Shown here piece by piece: positions 24,966 to 31,688 of a stretch of DNA of 42,970 nucleotides (the first letter of the stretch is position 1; every line of letters begins with the position of its first letter). The position numbers and the translations under genes were made by a program. The notes under the pieces were generated by a model, which ran no database searches, was not told where the DNA came from, and saw only the letters and a list, made by a program, of their open reading frames with translations. This stretch comes from a virus, in the IMG/VR virus record IMGVR_UViG_3300036861_000116, positions 1-42,970 of that record. The stretch is one strand, 5' to 3'.

Positions 24966-25879
24966 CTCAATATGCATTCGAGAGTGTACGCCAGGAATAC
25001 GCCGACCTATGGGCACAAATGACGGTGACCAAGGAATCCGAGGCGGCAGCACAGGCGCGCAAGATCATCAGAAACAAAGACCGTTACAAGGCGGTGGAAG
25101 CGACCACCAAGGTTCCGTGGGGTGTCGTTGGCTGCCTGCACATGCGCGAGAGCAACGCTGATTTTAATACATGGCTGCACAACGGCGACCCGATGCGCCG
25201 CGGCGGCGTGCCATGCCAGACCGTTCAGGTTCCTAGAGGCCGCCCGCCCGATCCGAATGTGAGTTGGGAAGAAGGCGCCTATGATGCGCTGATCGTCATC
25301 GAGCATTTCGACCAAATCAAGGATTGGGGACCGGAGCGCGTCGCCTATGCGGCGGAGAAATTCAACGGCTGGGGCTATCGAAGTCCATCACGCAACATCC
25401 CCTCCCCATATCTATGGGGCGGGACTAGCGTGCAGCAACCCGGCAAGTTTGTGCGTGACGGTGTGTACGACGCTAGCGTGATCGATCCGCAAATCGGCGC
25501 CATGGCGGTGCTCAAGGAGCTGCTGGCGCTCGATCCACAGGCGCGGTTCAAGGTCTCGACATTACCGAAAGTTCCGCCTCCTGTTCCGACCGTACCAACC
25601 GAGAAGCCCTCGCCCAAGGCAGAAGATACCGAAAGCCAGACTAAGCCGCTGCCGAAGTCGAAAACGATCTGGGGCGGCTTGATGACATGGCTGGCTGGCA
25701 TCGGCAGCGCCATCGGCGGATTGTTCGACAAGCTCGACAATCCTTACGTCTTGGCCGCATTCGTCATCGTGCTGATTTTGGCCAGTGTCGGTCTTTACCT
25801 AGTCATTAAAGGCCGCATCGACGTGCAGAAGATCATCAAGCATTTATCGCAAGACGACACAACGGAGGCTCCACAATGA
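24962..25879 (+). CDS. Endolysin (lysozyme family) with C-terminal membrane span, 305 aa
   Basis: ATG 24962 overlaps the previous stop. The N-terminal 195 residues are a glycan-cleaving domain. VVGCLHMRESNADFNTWLHN holds the likely catalytic Glu (E63), followed by the HNGDPM loop and DWGPERVAYAAEKFNGWGYR, as in lysozyme-family (COG5526-type) phage enzymes. A Pro/Lys/Glu-rich linker at 202-235 leads to a hydrophobic patch (237-255) and a clear transmembrane span (262-282), then a charged tail. No N-terminal signal is seen. The start used removes an implausible 33-residue extension. Confidence 0.8.
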   Translation: MTQYAFESVRQEYADLWAQMTVTKESEAAAQARKIIRNKDRYKAVEATTKVPWGVVGCLHMRESNADFNTWLHNGDPMRRGGVPCQTVQVPRGRPPDPNVSWEEGAYDALIVIEHFDQIKDWGPERVAYAAEKFNGWGYRSPSRNIPSPYLWGGTSVQQPGKFVRDGVYDASVIDPQIGAMAVLKELLALDPQARFKVSTLPKVPPPVPTVPTEKPSPKAEDTESQTKPLPKSKTIWGGLMTWLAGIGSAIGGLFDKLDNPYVLAAFVIVLILASVGLYLVIKGRIDVQKIIKHLSQDDTTEAPQ

Positions 25880-26010
25880 TCGACAAAATCATTCTCTCGC
25901 AATTTGCGCTCGGCGGTTATGCCGGGTTCCTGGCCGGCTGGCTCATATTCCAGCGCCCGCAATGGGTGACGGACCTGTTCAATAAGCTATGGACCAAGTT
26001 GTTCGGATGA
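25876..26010 (+). CDS. Small membrane protein in lysis cluster, 44 aa
   Basis: It starts by an ATGA overlap with the endolysin, with GGAGG at 25864-25868. One hydrophobic span (FALGGYAGFLAGWLIF) is followed by an amphipathic Trp-containing tail (WVTDLFNKLWTKLFG). Possible holin partner or antiholin. Evidence is position and topology only. Confidence 0.6.
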   Translation: MIDKIILSQFALGGYAGFLAGWLIFQRPQWVTDLFNKLWTKLFG

Positions 26011-26123
26011 GCGCCTATCGCTGTCGCAGTGCCGTCACCGGCCGCTTTGTCACTGCGGCCTATGCCAAGAATAATCCAAGCCGCACGGTGCGTGAACGCA
26101 TAAAGCGAAAGAGGAAAAAATAA
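26007..26123 (+). CDS. Tiny basic protein, 38 aa
   Basis: ATGA-coupled on its 5' side and sharing its last base with the next ATG. The sequence CRSAVTGRFVTAAYAKNNP followed by a Lys/Arg-rich end fits a very short protein type that I recall from alphaproteobacterial phages. No function is known. The tight overlaps on both sides argue that it is translated. Confidence 0.6.
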   Translation: MSAYRCRSAVTGRFVTAAYAKNNPSRTVRERIKRKRKK

Positions 26124-26530
26124 TGTGGACCATTTTGCTTGGCTTGCTTCCCGGCCTCGCATCGTCGATCTTTGATTATTTCAAAGCCAAGGGCGATCGT
26201 GAGCTCGAAGGATTCAAGACAGCGAGCGGCGTCGATCTTGCCGCGTTCCAGGCCTATATGAATGCGCAAGTCGAAATCAACCGCATGAAACAGGCGCAAA
26301 ACGCGTGGTGGGGCGCAAAGCTGATTATTCTGGTTGCTGGCATTCCGGCATCGGCGCATTTCGCGGCTGTGTTTCTCGATACCGTGATTCCGCCCTTTGG
26401 CTCCTGGGGCGTGCCGAAACTGCCGGCGCCCTATGATGTTTATCAGTGGGCAATCGTGCAGAGTTTCTTCATCATTATGCCGGTGCAGACCGGTATCAAT
26501 GCTGTGTCGCAATGGCTCAACCGCCGATGA
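26123..26530 (+). CDS. Putative holin-like membrane protein, 135 aa
   Basis: An N-terminal hydrophobic segment (WTILLGLLPGLASSIFDYF), then an amphipathic charged helix, a strong span at about residues 68-88 (LIILVAGIPASAHFAAVFLD) and a C-terminal span (WAIVQSFFIIMPVQTGINAV). The three-span plan and the position behind the endolysin suggest the pore-forming lysis timer. I cannot assign a holin family. It could instead be an accessory membrane protein. Confidence 0.55.
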   Translation: MWTILLGLLPGLASSIFDYFKAKGDRELEGFKTASGVDLAAFQAYMNAQVEINRMKQAQNAWWGAKLIILVAGIPASAHFAAVFLDTVIPPFGSWGVPKLPAPYDVYQWAIVQSFFIIMPVQTGINAVSQWLNRR

Positions 26531-26560
26531 TGAAGATCATCAAACAGTGAGGAGGAATTT

Positions 26561-26737
26561 ATGACTGAGAACGAAATCACCGAAGTCGAAGCAGCTATAC
26601 GCGCGAAGATCGACGAAACTGGCTATGGCGGAATGGTTCCTGAACAGTTCTGCCGTGAAATGGCGATAGCCGCTATTAAGCGCCTTGATAGGATACGGCC
26701 GCCACCATCCGCAACATCACCGACCGGCGTTGTATGA
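26561..26737 (+). CDS. Small soluble protein, 58 aa
   Basis: A strong GGAGG at 26551-26555 precedes ATG 26561. The product is acidic in the first half (ITEVEAAIRAKIDETGYGG) with a helix-forming second half and a Pro-rich end. The TGA overlaps the next ATG by 4 bases. No family is recognised. Confidence 0.6.
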   Translation: MTENEITEVEAAIRAKIDETGYGGMVPEQFCREMAIAAIKRLDRIRPPPSATSPTGVV

Positions 26738-26928
26738 CTTGGGTTCTCATCATCACGCTTACGGTCAGCGTTGCCGGGAAGCCGCTAAAGCTCAAAGACT
26801 TCAAATTGAAGGGCGGCAATACGGAGCAGCAATGCAATGCCCGTGCCGCCGAATTGCAATCGTGGGTCATTCCGGAAGAAAATGCGACCTGGATCGATGC
26901 CGATTTTAGATGCGAGAAGCGCCGATGA
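26734..26928 (+). CDS. Small exported protein, 64 aa
   Basis: ATGA overlap with the gene before. The first 15 residues (MTWVLIITLTVSVAG) look like a short signal or anchor, followed by a polar domain with two Cys (C34, C60 approximately) that could form a disulfide in the periplasm. It has the size of an outer spanin, but no lipobox is present, so that role is not claimed. Confidence 0.5.
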   Translation: MTWVLIITLTVSVAGKPLKLKDFKLKGGNTEQQCNARAAELQSWVIPEENATWIDADFRCEKRR

Positions 26929-26935
26929 GGCACAA

Positions 26936-27268
26936 ATGAGCGACACGGCGTTTCTCGGTGTACGCGATAGATACGGGCAGAAAGATCAATCGTTCTGCCC
27001 CAAGTGCCATCGCATGTATTGCGAGGGCTATTGGGGCGAAGGTGTTTGCCTCGCCGATATGTACTTTGGAGGCGAGCCGACAGCGCGCGGCGATATGATC
27101 GCTTGGTATGTGCGCCAATGGTACGAACTTCATCGTGAAACATGGTGGCAACGGTTTTGGCGGCGTGAAGAATGCGCTGACGAATTCATGCTTGCTTTCA
27201 TCGGCGAAGTGCGGCGAGTAGAAGCAGCCGCCGCTGCAGAGCGGGCCAAAAAGGAACGTAAAGAATGA
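26936..27268 (+). CDS. Cys-rich hypothetical protein, 110 aa
   Basis: Starts at ATG 26936. The longer frame from 26837 would overlap the previous gene. SFCPKCHRMYCEG offers a Cys-x2-Cys zinc knuckle near residue 20. The centre is Trp-rich (WYVRQWYELHRETWWQRFW), and the C-terminus is a charged helix (AAAAERAKKERKE). The stop overlaps the next start by ATGA. Function is unknown. Confidence 0.6.
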   Translation: MSDTAFLGVRDRYGQKDQSFCPKCHRMYCEGYWGEGVCLADMYFGGEPTARGDMIAWYVRQWYELHRETWWQRFWRREECADEFMLAFIGEVRRVEAAAAAERAKKERKE

Positions 27269-27441
27269 TCGTATTTTTCGGTCTGATGGCTGCATTTGGG
27301 CTAGTGCTGATATTGCTCGATTTCGCCGCATATCTCAACGACATTACGCCAAGTTTATACCGCTTCAATATGGGTTCTTTTGGCATTCTGCTGATCGTAA
27401 TCGGCGGCATTGGTGCAGGATGCGTCGCAGCTTTCGGATGA
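27265..27441 (+). CDS. Small two-span membrane protein, 58 aa
   Basis: ATGA-coupled start. Two hydrophobic segments (VFFGLMAAFGLVLILLDFAA and FGILLIVIGGIGAGCVAAF) flank a short polar loop. Possible antiholin or second holin by topology and context. No family is recognised. Confidence 0.55.
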   Translation: MIVFFGLMAAFGLVLILLDFAAYLNDITPSLYRFNMGSFGILLIVIGGIGAGCVAAFG

Positions 27442-27451
27442 GGCATTGCCG

Positions 27452-27820
27452 ATGATGACATTCCTCTGGAGCACGACGCAGCGCAAGGCATTGACCTCCG
27501 CCGGCACGGCATTGGCCATGATCTTTGGCCTGGTGACGGCAGGACCGGCGGCCTATGAATCATGGGACAGCATCGGTGCTCCGACGCTGGCGACGCGCGG
27601 CTGGGTTCGGCCGCATCTTGCGCAATTAAAAGAAGTCCGCACGGAAATCGCTGTGGGCAAGCGCGAGAATGCCGAGCGTGAACGTGACCGCCTTGAGTTG
27701 GAATATCTACGCGCCGCAACAGACGAGGAGCGCATAAAGAACAAGCAGTTCCAGCGCAAGCAAGAGGAAACAATCAAGAAGTTGGACGACGCGATCAGTG
27801 CGATCGGCCAAGGCAAATGA
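27452..27820 (+). CDS. Rz-like TM plus coiled-coil protein, 122 aa
   Basis: ATG 27452 (an in-frame start at 27410 would overlap the previous gene). One hydrophobic segment at about residues 17-32 (GTALAMIFGLVTAG) anchors the protein, and residues 55-120 form a highly charged coiled coil (ENAERERDRLELEYLRAATD). This is the plan of inner-membrane spanins such as lambda Rz, though no partner lipoprotein gene is embedded in it. The assignment rests on topology and position. Confidence 0.5.
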   Translation: MMTFLWSTTQRKALTSAGTALAMIFGLVTAGPAAYESWDSIGAPTLATRGWVRPHLAQLKEVRTEIAVGKRENAERERDRLELEYLRAATDEERIKNKQFQRKQEETIKKLDDAISAIGQGK

Positions 27821-27827
27821 TTGGCCA

Positions 27828-28166
27828 ATGCCCGACGCCATCAGCTTCGACAACATCCTGAAAATAGCCGAGGTGCTGAGCATCATCGGCGGCGGCGGTC
27901 TTGTCGCGTTCAAGCTCGGGCGCTCGACCACGCGCGTCGAAACCGCGATGGCGCTGCAGGGCAGCGCGGTCGCTACCATGCAGGACGAAGTTAAGGAGTT
28001 GAAAGCGGAAATCAAAAAGCTCGCCGAGATTGCGTCGCTACAGGCCGTGCAGACAGAGCGAATGAACCAGCAGGCCGAACGGATCAACAGAGTGGAGGCG
28101 AATGTGAATGAACTTGCGCATGGTCGCGGCTTTATCGGCGTCGAGATTCGGAAATCCGGCCGGTGA
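27828..28166 (+). CDS. TM plus coiled-coil protein, 112 aa
   Basis: ATG 27828, 7 bases after the previous stop. A short hydrophobic helix (ILKIAEVLSIIGGGGLVAFKL) is followed by a long heptad-like coiled coil (VKELKAEIKKLAEIASLQAV). Similar to small membrane-coiled-coil proteins at the end of lysis modules. Its 3' end faces leftward genes and no terminator is visible between them. Confidence 0.6.
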   Translation: MPDAISFDNILKIAEVLSIIGGGGLVAFKLGRSTTRVETAMALQGSAVATMQDEVKELKAEIKKLAEIASLQAVQTERMNQQAERINRVEANVNELAHGRGFIGVEIRKSGR

Positions 28167-28291
28167 TGTCCTTGCTCGATCTCCGCCCGCTGTTCAAGAT
28201 CGCGTTTGCCAGCCTTTGCCAGCGCAGCCTCAAGTTCCTCGTAGCCCATGCTCACGGTCGGCCTATTTGCTTGTGTTGAGAGCATCGTCAA
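28150..28291 (-). pseudogene. Possible truncated leftward coiled-coil gene
   Basis: Leftward, in the last frame of the small operon, the gap before 28166 codes a plausible helix (GYEELEAALAKAGKRDLEQ). The frame then continues without a stop to 27707 as an unlikely antisense of the coiled-coil gene above. The 5' end (ATG 28291 or 28249) overlaps the preceding gene. This looks like a gene that lost its 3' end at the junction with the lysis module. Weak evidence. Confidence 0.3.
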
Positions 28292-28445
28292 TCTGACGCA
28301 TTAAGACGCTGTATTCGGTGCCGCCAACATATTCGCCAGTGTGGGCGGCTCGGTACAATTCCAATTTTTCTTTCGACCTTCGCAGAATTGCCCGAAGCCG
28401 ACCAATCTCGGCTAGGCATTCTTCTTCATATGAAAGCTCGCCCAT
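28263..28445 (-). CDS. Small helical protein, 60 aa
   Basis: Leftward, with AGGAAAGG upstream of ATG 28445. The charged helix YEEECLAEIGRLRAILRRSK suggests a coiled coil, followed by a short Gly/Tyr loop (TGEYVGGTEY) and a C-terminal helix. It is in line with four other leftward genes with short gaps. No family is recognised. Confidence 0.6.
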   Translation of the reverse strand: MGELSYEEECLAEIGRLRAILRRSKEKLELYRAAHTGEYVGGTEYSVLMRQIDDALNTSK

Positions 28446-28463
28446 CGCGGCCTTTCCTGACTC

Positions 28464-28631
28464 TCAGCGGCGAGCGCCGCACCACTTACAAAGCATATAA
28501 ACGCGGGGCGGGAGGAAATCGGCCCCGCCGACCCATTCGTGGCCCTGTTCCTCGCAGCGGGCACGCATGGCAAGTTGAACATCGGACTTGTGTTCGATCT
28601 TCTCGAACTGCACCCACTCCTCTCGGGTCAT
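28464..28631 (-). CDS. Small zinc-ribbon protein, 55 aa
   Basis: Leftward ATG 28631 with AGGGG upstream (28655 is an alternative). The sequence RARCEEQGHEWVGGADF and then MLCKWCGARR gives Cys, His and a C-terminal Cys-x2-Cys, a likely zinc ribbon of the kind common in phage accessory genes. Function is unknown. Confidence 0.6.
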   Translation of the reverse strand: MTREEWVQFEKIEHKSDVQLAMRARCEEQGHEWVGGADFLPPRVYMLCKWCGARR

Positions 28632-28639
28632 GGCTGCCC

Positions 28640-28714
28640 CTATCTCGCCCACCACGGCGGGCGGTTATTCGACTTCCATTTCCGGTACAGATGCCATTCC
28701 AGCCAGCGCAGCAT
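28640..28714 (-). CDS. Candidate 24-residue protein, Trp/Arg-rich
   Basis: Leftward ATG 28714 lies 3 bases after the previous stop, and the TAG (complement of 28640-28642) lies 8 bases before the next start, so it fills an otherwise empty slot exactly. The product has five Trp and five Arg in 24 residues (WHLYRKWKSNNRPPWWAR at the end). It may be translated, or the region may be only a leader. Confidence 0.4.
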   Translation of the reverse strand: MLRWLEWHLYRKWKSNNRPPWWAR

Positions 28715-28717
28715 GGC

Positions 28718-28909
28718 CTATATCTGATTGGCGTGGAACTGAATTGTCAGTAAGTGCTCACGGGCCTCCTCAAGATACTTGCTGGCTTTGGCGATGGCGT
28801 GACCAGCATCGGCACCAGCCATGGTACTCGCGACGGATAGGGCACTCTCCGCACCCGATAAGGCCACGTTGAGGGCATCCGTCGCTCGCCTGTCTTTCTT
28901 CTGCGCCAT
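28718..28909 (-). CDS. Small helical protein, 63 aa
   Basis: Leftward ATG 28909 preceded by TGAGG. Basic N-terminus (AQKKDRRATDAL), Ala/Ser-rich middle (SGAESALSVASTMAGADAG) and an acidic helix (YLEEAREHLLTI). Soluble, no motif recognised. It follows the first gene of the leftward operon by 9 bases. Confidence 0.55.
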   Translation of the reverse strand: MAQKKDRRATDALNVALSGAESALSVASTMAGADAGHAIAKASKYLEEAREHLLTIQFHANQI

Positions 28910-28918
28910 CTGTCGGCC

Positions 28919-29104
28919 TCATTGATATTCCCGCTCAAGCGAGCGGATTTCGTGTTCAATCTTGCGGGCTGCGGCCTTGGCATTGCCTTTCGGTTGCTGG
29001 CGCCGGATGGCCTTGGCGACCTTCAAACAGCGGCGCCGCTCATCCTTCCTGGCAAGCGAAATAAGCTTGTCAATGGCCAATAACATTTCAGCCGCGTTGA
29101 TCAT
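28919..29104 (-). CDS. Small basic helical protein, 61 aa
   Basis: Leftward. ATG 29104 is chosen because a near-perfect promoter ends 6 bases upstream. The earlier frame (from 29233) would cross that promoter. The protein is Lys/Arg-rich in its second half (KVAKAIRRQQPKGNAKAAAR) and entirely helical in appearance. First gene of the leftward accessory operon. Nucleic-acid binding is possible but unproved. Confidence 0.55.
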   Translation of the reverse strand: MINAAEMLLAIDKLISLARKDERRRCLKVAKAIRRQQPKGNAKAAARKIEHEIRSLEREYQ

Positions 29105-29110
29105 GGGCGA

Positions 29111-29139
29111 ATTATCCGCGCCGACAAGCGGGAAGTCAA
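29111..29139 (-). promoter_or_regulatory. Strong leftward sigma70 promoter, leaderless transcript
   Basis: Leftward TTGACT (complement of 29134-29139), exactly 17 bases, GATAAT (complement of 29111-29116). The -10 box ends 6 bases before ATG 29104, so the transcript should begin at or next to the start codon. Confidence 0.75.
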
Positions 29140-29181
29140 TAGAAATGTTGTTCACAGAATCGGGAAGTCCACGGAAATAAC

Positions 29182-29211
29182 TTGATTTTTGTCGTCCCGA
29201 TATTGTACGAT
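29182..29211 (+). promoter_or_regulatory. Rightward promoter of recombinase operon, near-leaderless
   Basis: TTGATT at 29182-29187, 18-base spacer, TACGAT at 29206-29211. The ATG at 29220 follows 8 bases later, with no Shine-Dalgarno sequence. It lies back to back with the leftward promoter. Confidence 0.55.
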
Positions 29212-29219
29212 TTGCGTTA

Positions 29220-29936
29220 ATGGCAAAGCGCAAACCGCCTAAACCCCATATCCCGCCGCCAGAGGCGGAACTCGCGCCGGCAGTCCCCGCCGAGGAGGTC
29301 GGCTATGCGCGCGTGTCCACTTCGGACCAAAGTGTGGACATGCAAGTCGCGCTTTTGAAGAAGCGCGGCATCCCCGATGACAACATTTTTACCGATACGG
29401 TGAGCGGCGGCAGGATGTCCCGCAAGGGCCTGGACCTCGCTCTGAAGCTCATGTCCGGCCGCAAGGGCTGGACGTTGGTGGTCTGGAAGCTGGATCGGCT
29501 TGGCCGGGATGCCCTTGGCATGATGAAGCTGGCGGCTCGGTTCGAGGAATGCGGCTGGAACCTCGTTTCGCTGACCGAACAGATAGATACCCGGACGCCG
29601 TTCGGCCGATTCTATTTCCATATGCTGGCGATCCTAGCGCAGCTCGAACGCGATATGACGATCGAGCGGACCCGCGCCGGCCTCGCTAGGCGCAAAGAAC
29701 GCGGTTACATCCTGGGGCGCCCTACACGGCTCAAGCCAAAGGCGCTCAAGGAGATCAAGCGACTCCTGGAGGTCACTAAGGCGCCGATCCCACGCATTGC
29801 GAAACGCTACAAAGTCACGGCGTCAACAATCAACCATCATTTTCCTGCATGGCGAAGCAAGACCGAGAAAGAGCGCAAGGCGTATCGACGCGCTCACCCG
29901 TTCGTGCCTCAGCCTGAGGATCAACCTGGACGATAG
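29220..29936 (+). CDS. Serine recombinase, resolvase/invertase type
   Basis: 238 aa. After a Pro-rich N-terminal extension (residues 1-25), the catalytic domain begins VGYARVSTSDQS with nucleophile S33 and R31. KLDRLGRD (90-97) supplies the conserved arginines, and the E-helix is LAQLERDMTIERTRAGL. GRPTRLKP leads into a C-terminal helix-turn-helix (IPRIAKRYKVTASTINHHF, 190-208). At this size it is a small resolvase/invertase and not a large serine integrase. No paired inverted crossover sites were recognised by eye. It may invert DNA, resolve multimers or regulate its own divergent promoters. Confidence 0.85.
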   Translation: MAKRKPPKPHIPPPEAELAPAVPAEEVGYARVSTSDQSVDMQVALLKKRGIPDDNIFTDTVSGGRMSRKGLDLALKLMSGRKGWTLVVWKLDRLGRDALGMMKLAARFEECGWNLVSLTEQIDTRTPFGRFYFHMLAILAQLERDMTIERTRAGLARRKERGYILGRPTRLKPKALKEIKRLLEVTKAPIPRIAKRYKVTASTINHHFPAWRSKTEKERKAYRRAHPFVPQPEDQPGR

Positions 29937-29944
29937 GAGCAGAC

Positions 29945-30160
29945 GTGACGCCAGAACAGGCCGCTCGCGAATTGAACGAGGTTCAGCGTCGGGCGCTATT
30001 GATCGATGAGCGCGCAATAGAACAACTGGACTTCCGCGACCGGGATCACATCATTGCCACAGGACTTGCGATGAGAGCGTGGCCGAAAGATACGGGCGAC
30101 GGTCAATGGCGAACGTGGCTTACGCCGCTCGGCTGCGCTGTTCGCGAAATCATTTCATGA
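29945..30160 (+). CDS. Small hypothetical protein, 71 aa
   Basis: GTG start 29945, with TAGGAG (29935-29940) made from the previous stop. Helical N-terminus (EQAARELNEVQRRALLIDER) and a Trp-containing end (WRTWLTPLGCAVREI). Its stop overlaps the methyltransferase start by ATGA. No family is recognised. Confidence 0.6.
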   Translation: MTPEQAARELNEVQRRALLIDERAIEQLDFRDRDHIIATGLAMRAWPKDTGDGQWRTWLTPLGCAVREIIS

Positions 30161-30876
30161 ACATGACCAATCCCGTCACCATAGGCAACGCGACGCTCTA
30201 CCTTGGCGACTGCCGGGAGATATTGCCTGCGCTTGGCAAAATCGACGCGACCGTGACCGATCCGCCATATGGAATTGACTATCGACCGTCGGCGCGCAAG
30301 GCGTTCACAACGCCCGTCTATGGCACGGGCGAAGTCTGCGACGCAAAATGGCAGCCGATTGAGGGCGATGACCGTCCATTTAATCCAGCGGATTTTCTGC
30401 TTGGGGATGAGCAGATTTTTTTCGGCGCAAACTATTTTCCGCAAAGCCTTCCTGGGCCTGGATCATGGATCGTATGGGACAAAAAATGTGGCGGGTTTGA
30501 AAACTGGACAGGCGCTGATTGTGAATTGATCTGGCACAGCGCATCGACACAGGCGCCGCGCATTCATCGGCAATTATGGATGGGCTCCATTCGAGACGGC
30601 CACAGAACTCCCGATCAAAAGACCAACCCGGCAAGCAATCACCCGACCGAAAAACCTGTGTTCCTGCTGACAGAATTACTTAAACGACTCAGCGTCAAGG
30701 CCGCGACGATCCTAGACCCATTCATGGGTTCCGGTACAACTGGTGTAGCTGCTGTCAAACTCGGCCGCAAGTTTATCGGGATTGAGATCGAGCCAAAGTA
30801 TTTCGAGATCGCGTGCAGACGGATCAAGGAAGCAAGTCAACAACCAGATATGTTTATTCAACATGAAATCGTATAG
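30157..30876 (+). CDS. DNA adenine-N6 or cytosine-N4 methyltransferase, 239 aa
   Basis: Modifies exocyclic amino groups in DNA. DPPYG at residues 35-39 is catalytic motif IV. LDPFMGSGTTGVA at 186-198 is the SAM-binding motif I, giving the order IV then I of the beta class. HPTEKP at 162-167 is the usual block just before. ATG 30157 is used, coupled by ATGA. The longer frame from 30079 would overlap the previous gene. No restriction endonuclease lies nearby, so it is an orphan enzyme, perhaps for evading host restriction or regulation. Target sequence is unknown. Confidence 0.85.
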   Translation: MNMTNPVTIGNATLYLGDCREILPALGKIDATVTDPPYGIDYRPSARKAFTTPVYGTGEVCDAKWQPIEGDDRPFNPADFLLGDEQIFFGANYFPQSLPGPGSWIVWDKKCGGFENWTGADCELIWHSASTQAPRIHRQLWMGSIRDGHRTPDQKTNPASNHPTEKPVFLLTELLKRLSVKAATILDPFMGSGTTGVAAVKLGRKFIGIEIEPKYFEIACRRIKEASQQPDMFIQHEIV

Positions 30877-30894
30877 ATCATAAAGGAGATTGGC

Positions 30895-31251
30895 GTGATC
30901 GAGTGTCCCAAGTGTCATGATGCGAATAAGTACGGCGATTACCAGGGGCCGTCGTGCGACCTATGCGGCGGAACTGGCAAGGTGGACGCAGCCGAAATTA
31001 GCCAGGGTGAGCTTCGGGACGAATTGACTACTCACGTTCTCGCGTGGCTCAAGAAAAATGGCGGTACTCCAGAGCACTTGATTAACGCTGCCGTCGCCTG
31101 CATGGGCGTTACGGCAATTTGCCTCGGATGCCTTCCGCCAGACGCCCGCGACCAAGTGTCAAACGAAATCTGTGCCTCGCTTCTGGATCACGCCAACAAG
31201 CGTTCAGGCGAAATCCGCAGGGGCGAGCTTGACAGCCGCCTGCATCAATAA
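30895..31251 (+). CDS. DnaJ-type zinc-knuckle protein, 118 aa
   Basis: GTG start 30895 behind AAGGAG. The N-terminus has CPKCHDANKY and then CDLCGGTGKV, two Cys-x2-Cys pairs, the second in the CxxCxGxG-like form of DnaJ zinc fingers. The remaining 90 residues are helical with further Cys (MGVTAICLGCLPP). Possible chaperone-like or adaptor role. First of the tiny-gene cassettes. Confidence 0.65.
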   Translation: MIECPKCHDANKYGDYQGPSCDLCGGTGKVDAAEISQGELRDELTTHVLAWLKKNGGTPEHLINAAVACMGVTAICLGCLPPDARDQVSNEICASLLDHANKRSGEIRRGELDSRLHQ

Positions 31252-31433
31252 AGGAGCGGCCTTGAAACTTCTTCCCTACAAGCCGAACGTCAAGTGCTAT
31301 TGCGACTTCTGCGGAAAGTCGGATCACGAGGTTCGGCAAATGGTTGACGGAAAGCGCGCCTTTATCTGTGACGAATGCGTTGATGCGGCTCATTCTCTCG
31401 TCCGCCCGAAACTCAAGTTGGTCAAATAAGGAG
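31252..31433 (+). repeat. Duplicated 182-bp cassette, copy 1
   Basis: Begins AGGAGCGGCCTTG and runs through the next gene's ribosome site. It recurs at 32817-32998 with eight substitutions in the 168-base coding part and no indels. Confidence 0.9.
31262..31429 (+). CDS. Stand-alone ClpX-type zinc-binding domain, copy 1, 55 aa
   Basis: TTG start 31262 after AGGAG. The whole protein is the zinc-binding domain that normally forms the N-terminus of the ClpX unfoldase: CDFCGKSDHEVRQMVDG followed by FICDECVDAAHSLV, with Cys-x2-Cys twice and the conserved GKS-x-HEVR and ICDECV blocks. The AAA+ ATPase part is absent and the gene stops after a short basic tail. In ClpX this domain dimerises and docks adaptors and some substrates, including lambda O. 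A free copy could compete for those contacts (inference). Confidence 0.8.
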   Translation: MKLLPYKPNVKCYCDFCGKSDHEVRQMVDGKRAFICDECVDAAHSLVRPKLKLVK

Positions 31434-31438
31434 TGATC

Positions 31439-31678
31439 ATGGAAAAGGCCGGAAACTACGAAGCACAAGCCGCAGTCGATACACGGATCTGCACTTGCTA
31501 TCCGGGTGAAGGCCCCGATCCGTGTCCACGCAAGTTCGCATTGCGAGATTGCTGGCGAGCGGCAGTACTGGACGAAACGCAGCGCCATATCGTTAGGCTT
31601 AAAAATCAGGACCGCCGACCAGATGAACAGGCGCTCCTTGACTACCTGATGCGCGTCAGAAAGACGCTAGAGATATAG
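31439..31678 (+). CDS. Cys-containing small protein, 79 aa
   Basis: ATG 31439 with AAGGAG at 31428-31433 (GTG 31433 overlaps the ribosome site). An early ICTCYPGEGPDPCPRKFALR segment has three Cys, perhaps a metal site. The rest is helical and charged, ending in DYLMRVRKTLEI. No family is recognised. Confidence 0.6.
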   Translation: MEKAGNYEAQAAVDTRICTCYPGEGPDPCPRKFALRDCWRAAVLDETQRHIVRLKNQDRRPDEQALLDYLMRVRKTLEI

Positions 31679-31688
31679 GAGCGGATTT

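Noticed and set aside
26734-26928. Outer spanin (Rz1-like lipoprotein)
   Set aside because: No Cys lipobox at the end of the hydrophobic segment and not embedded in or next to the Rz-like gene.
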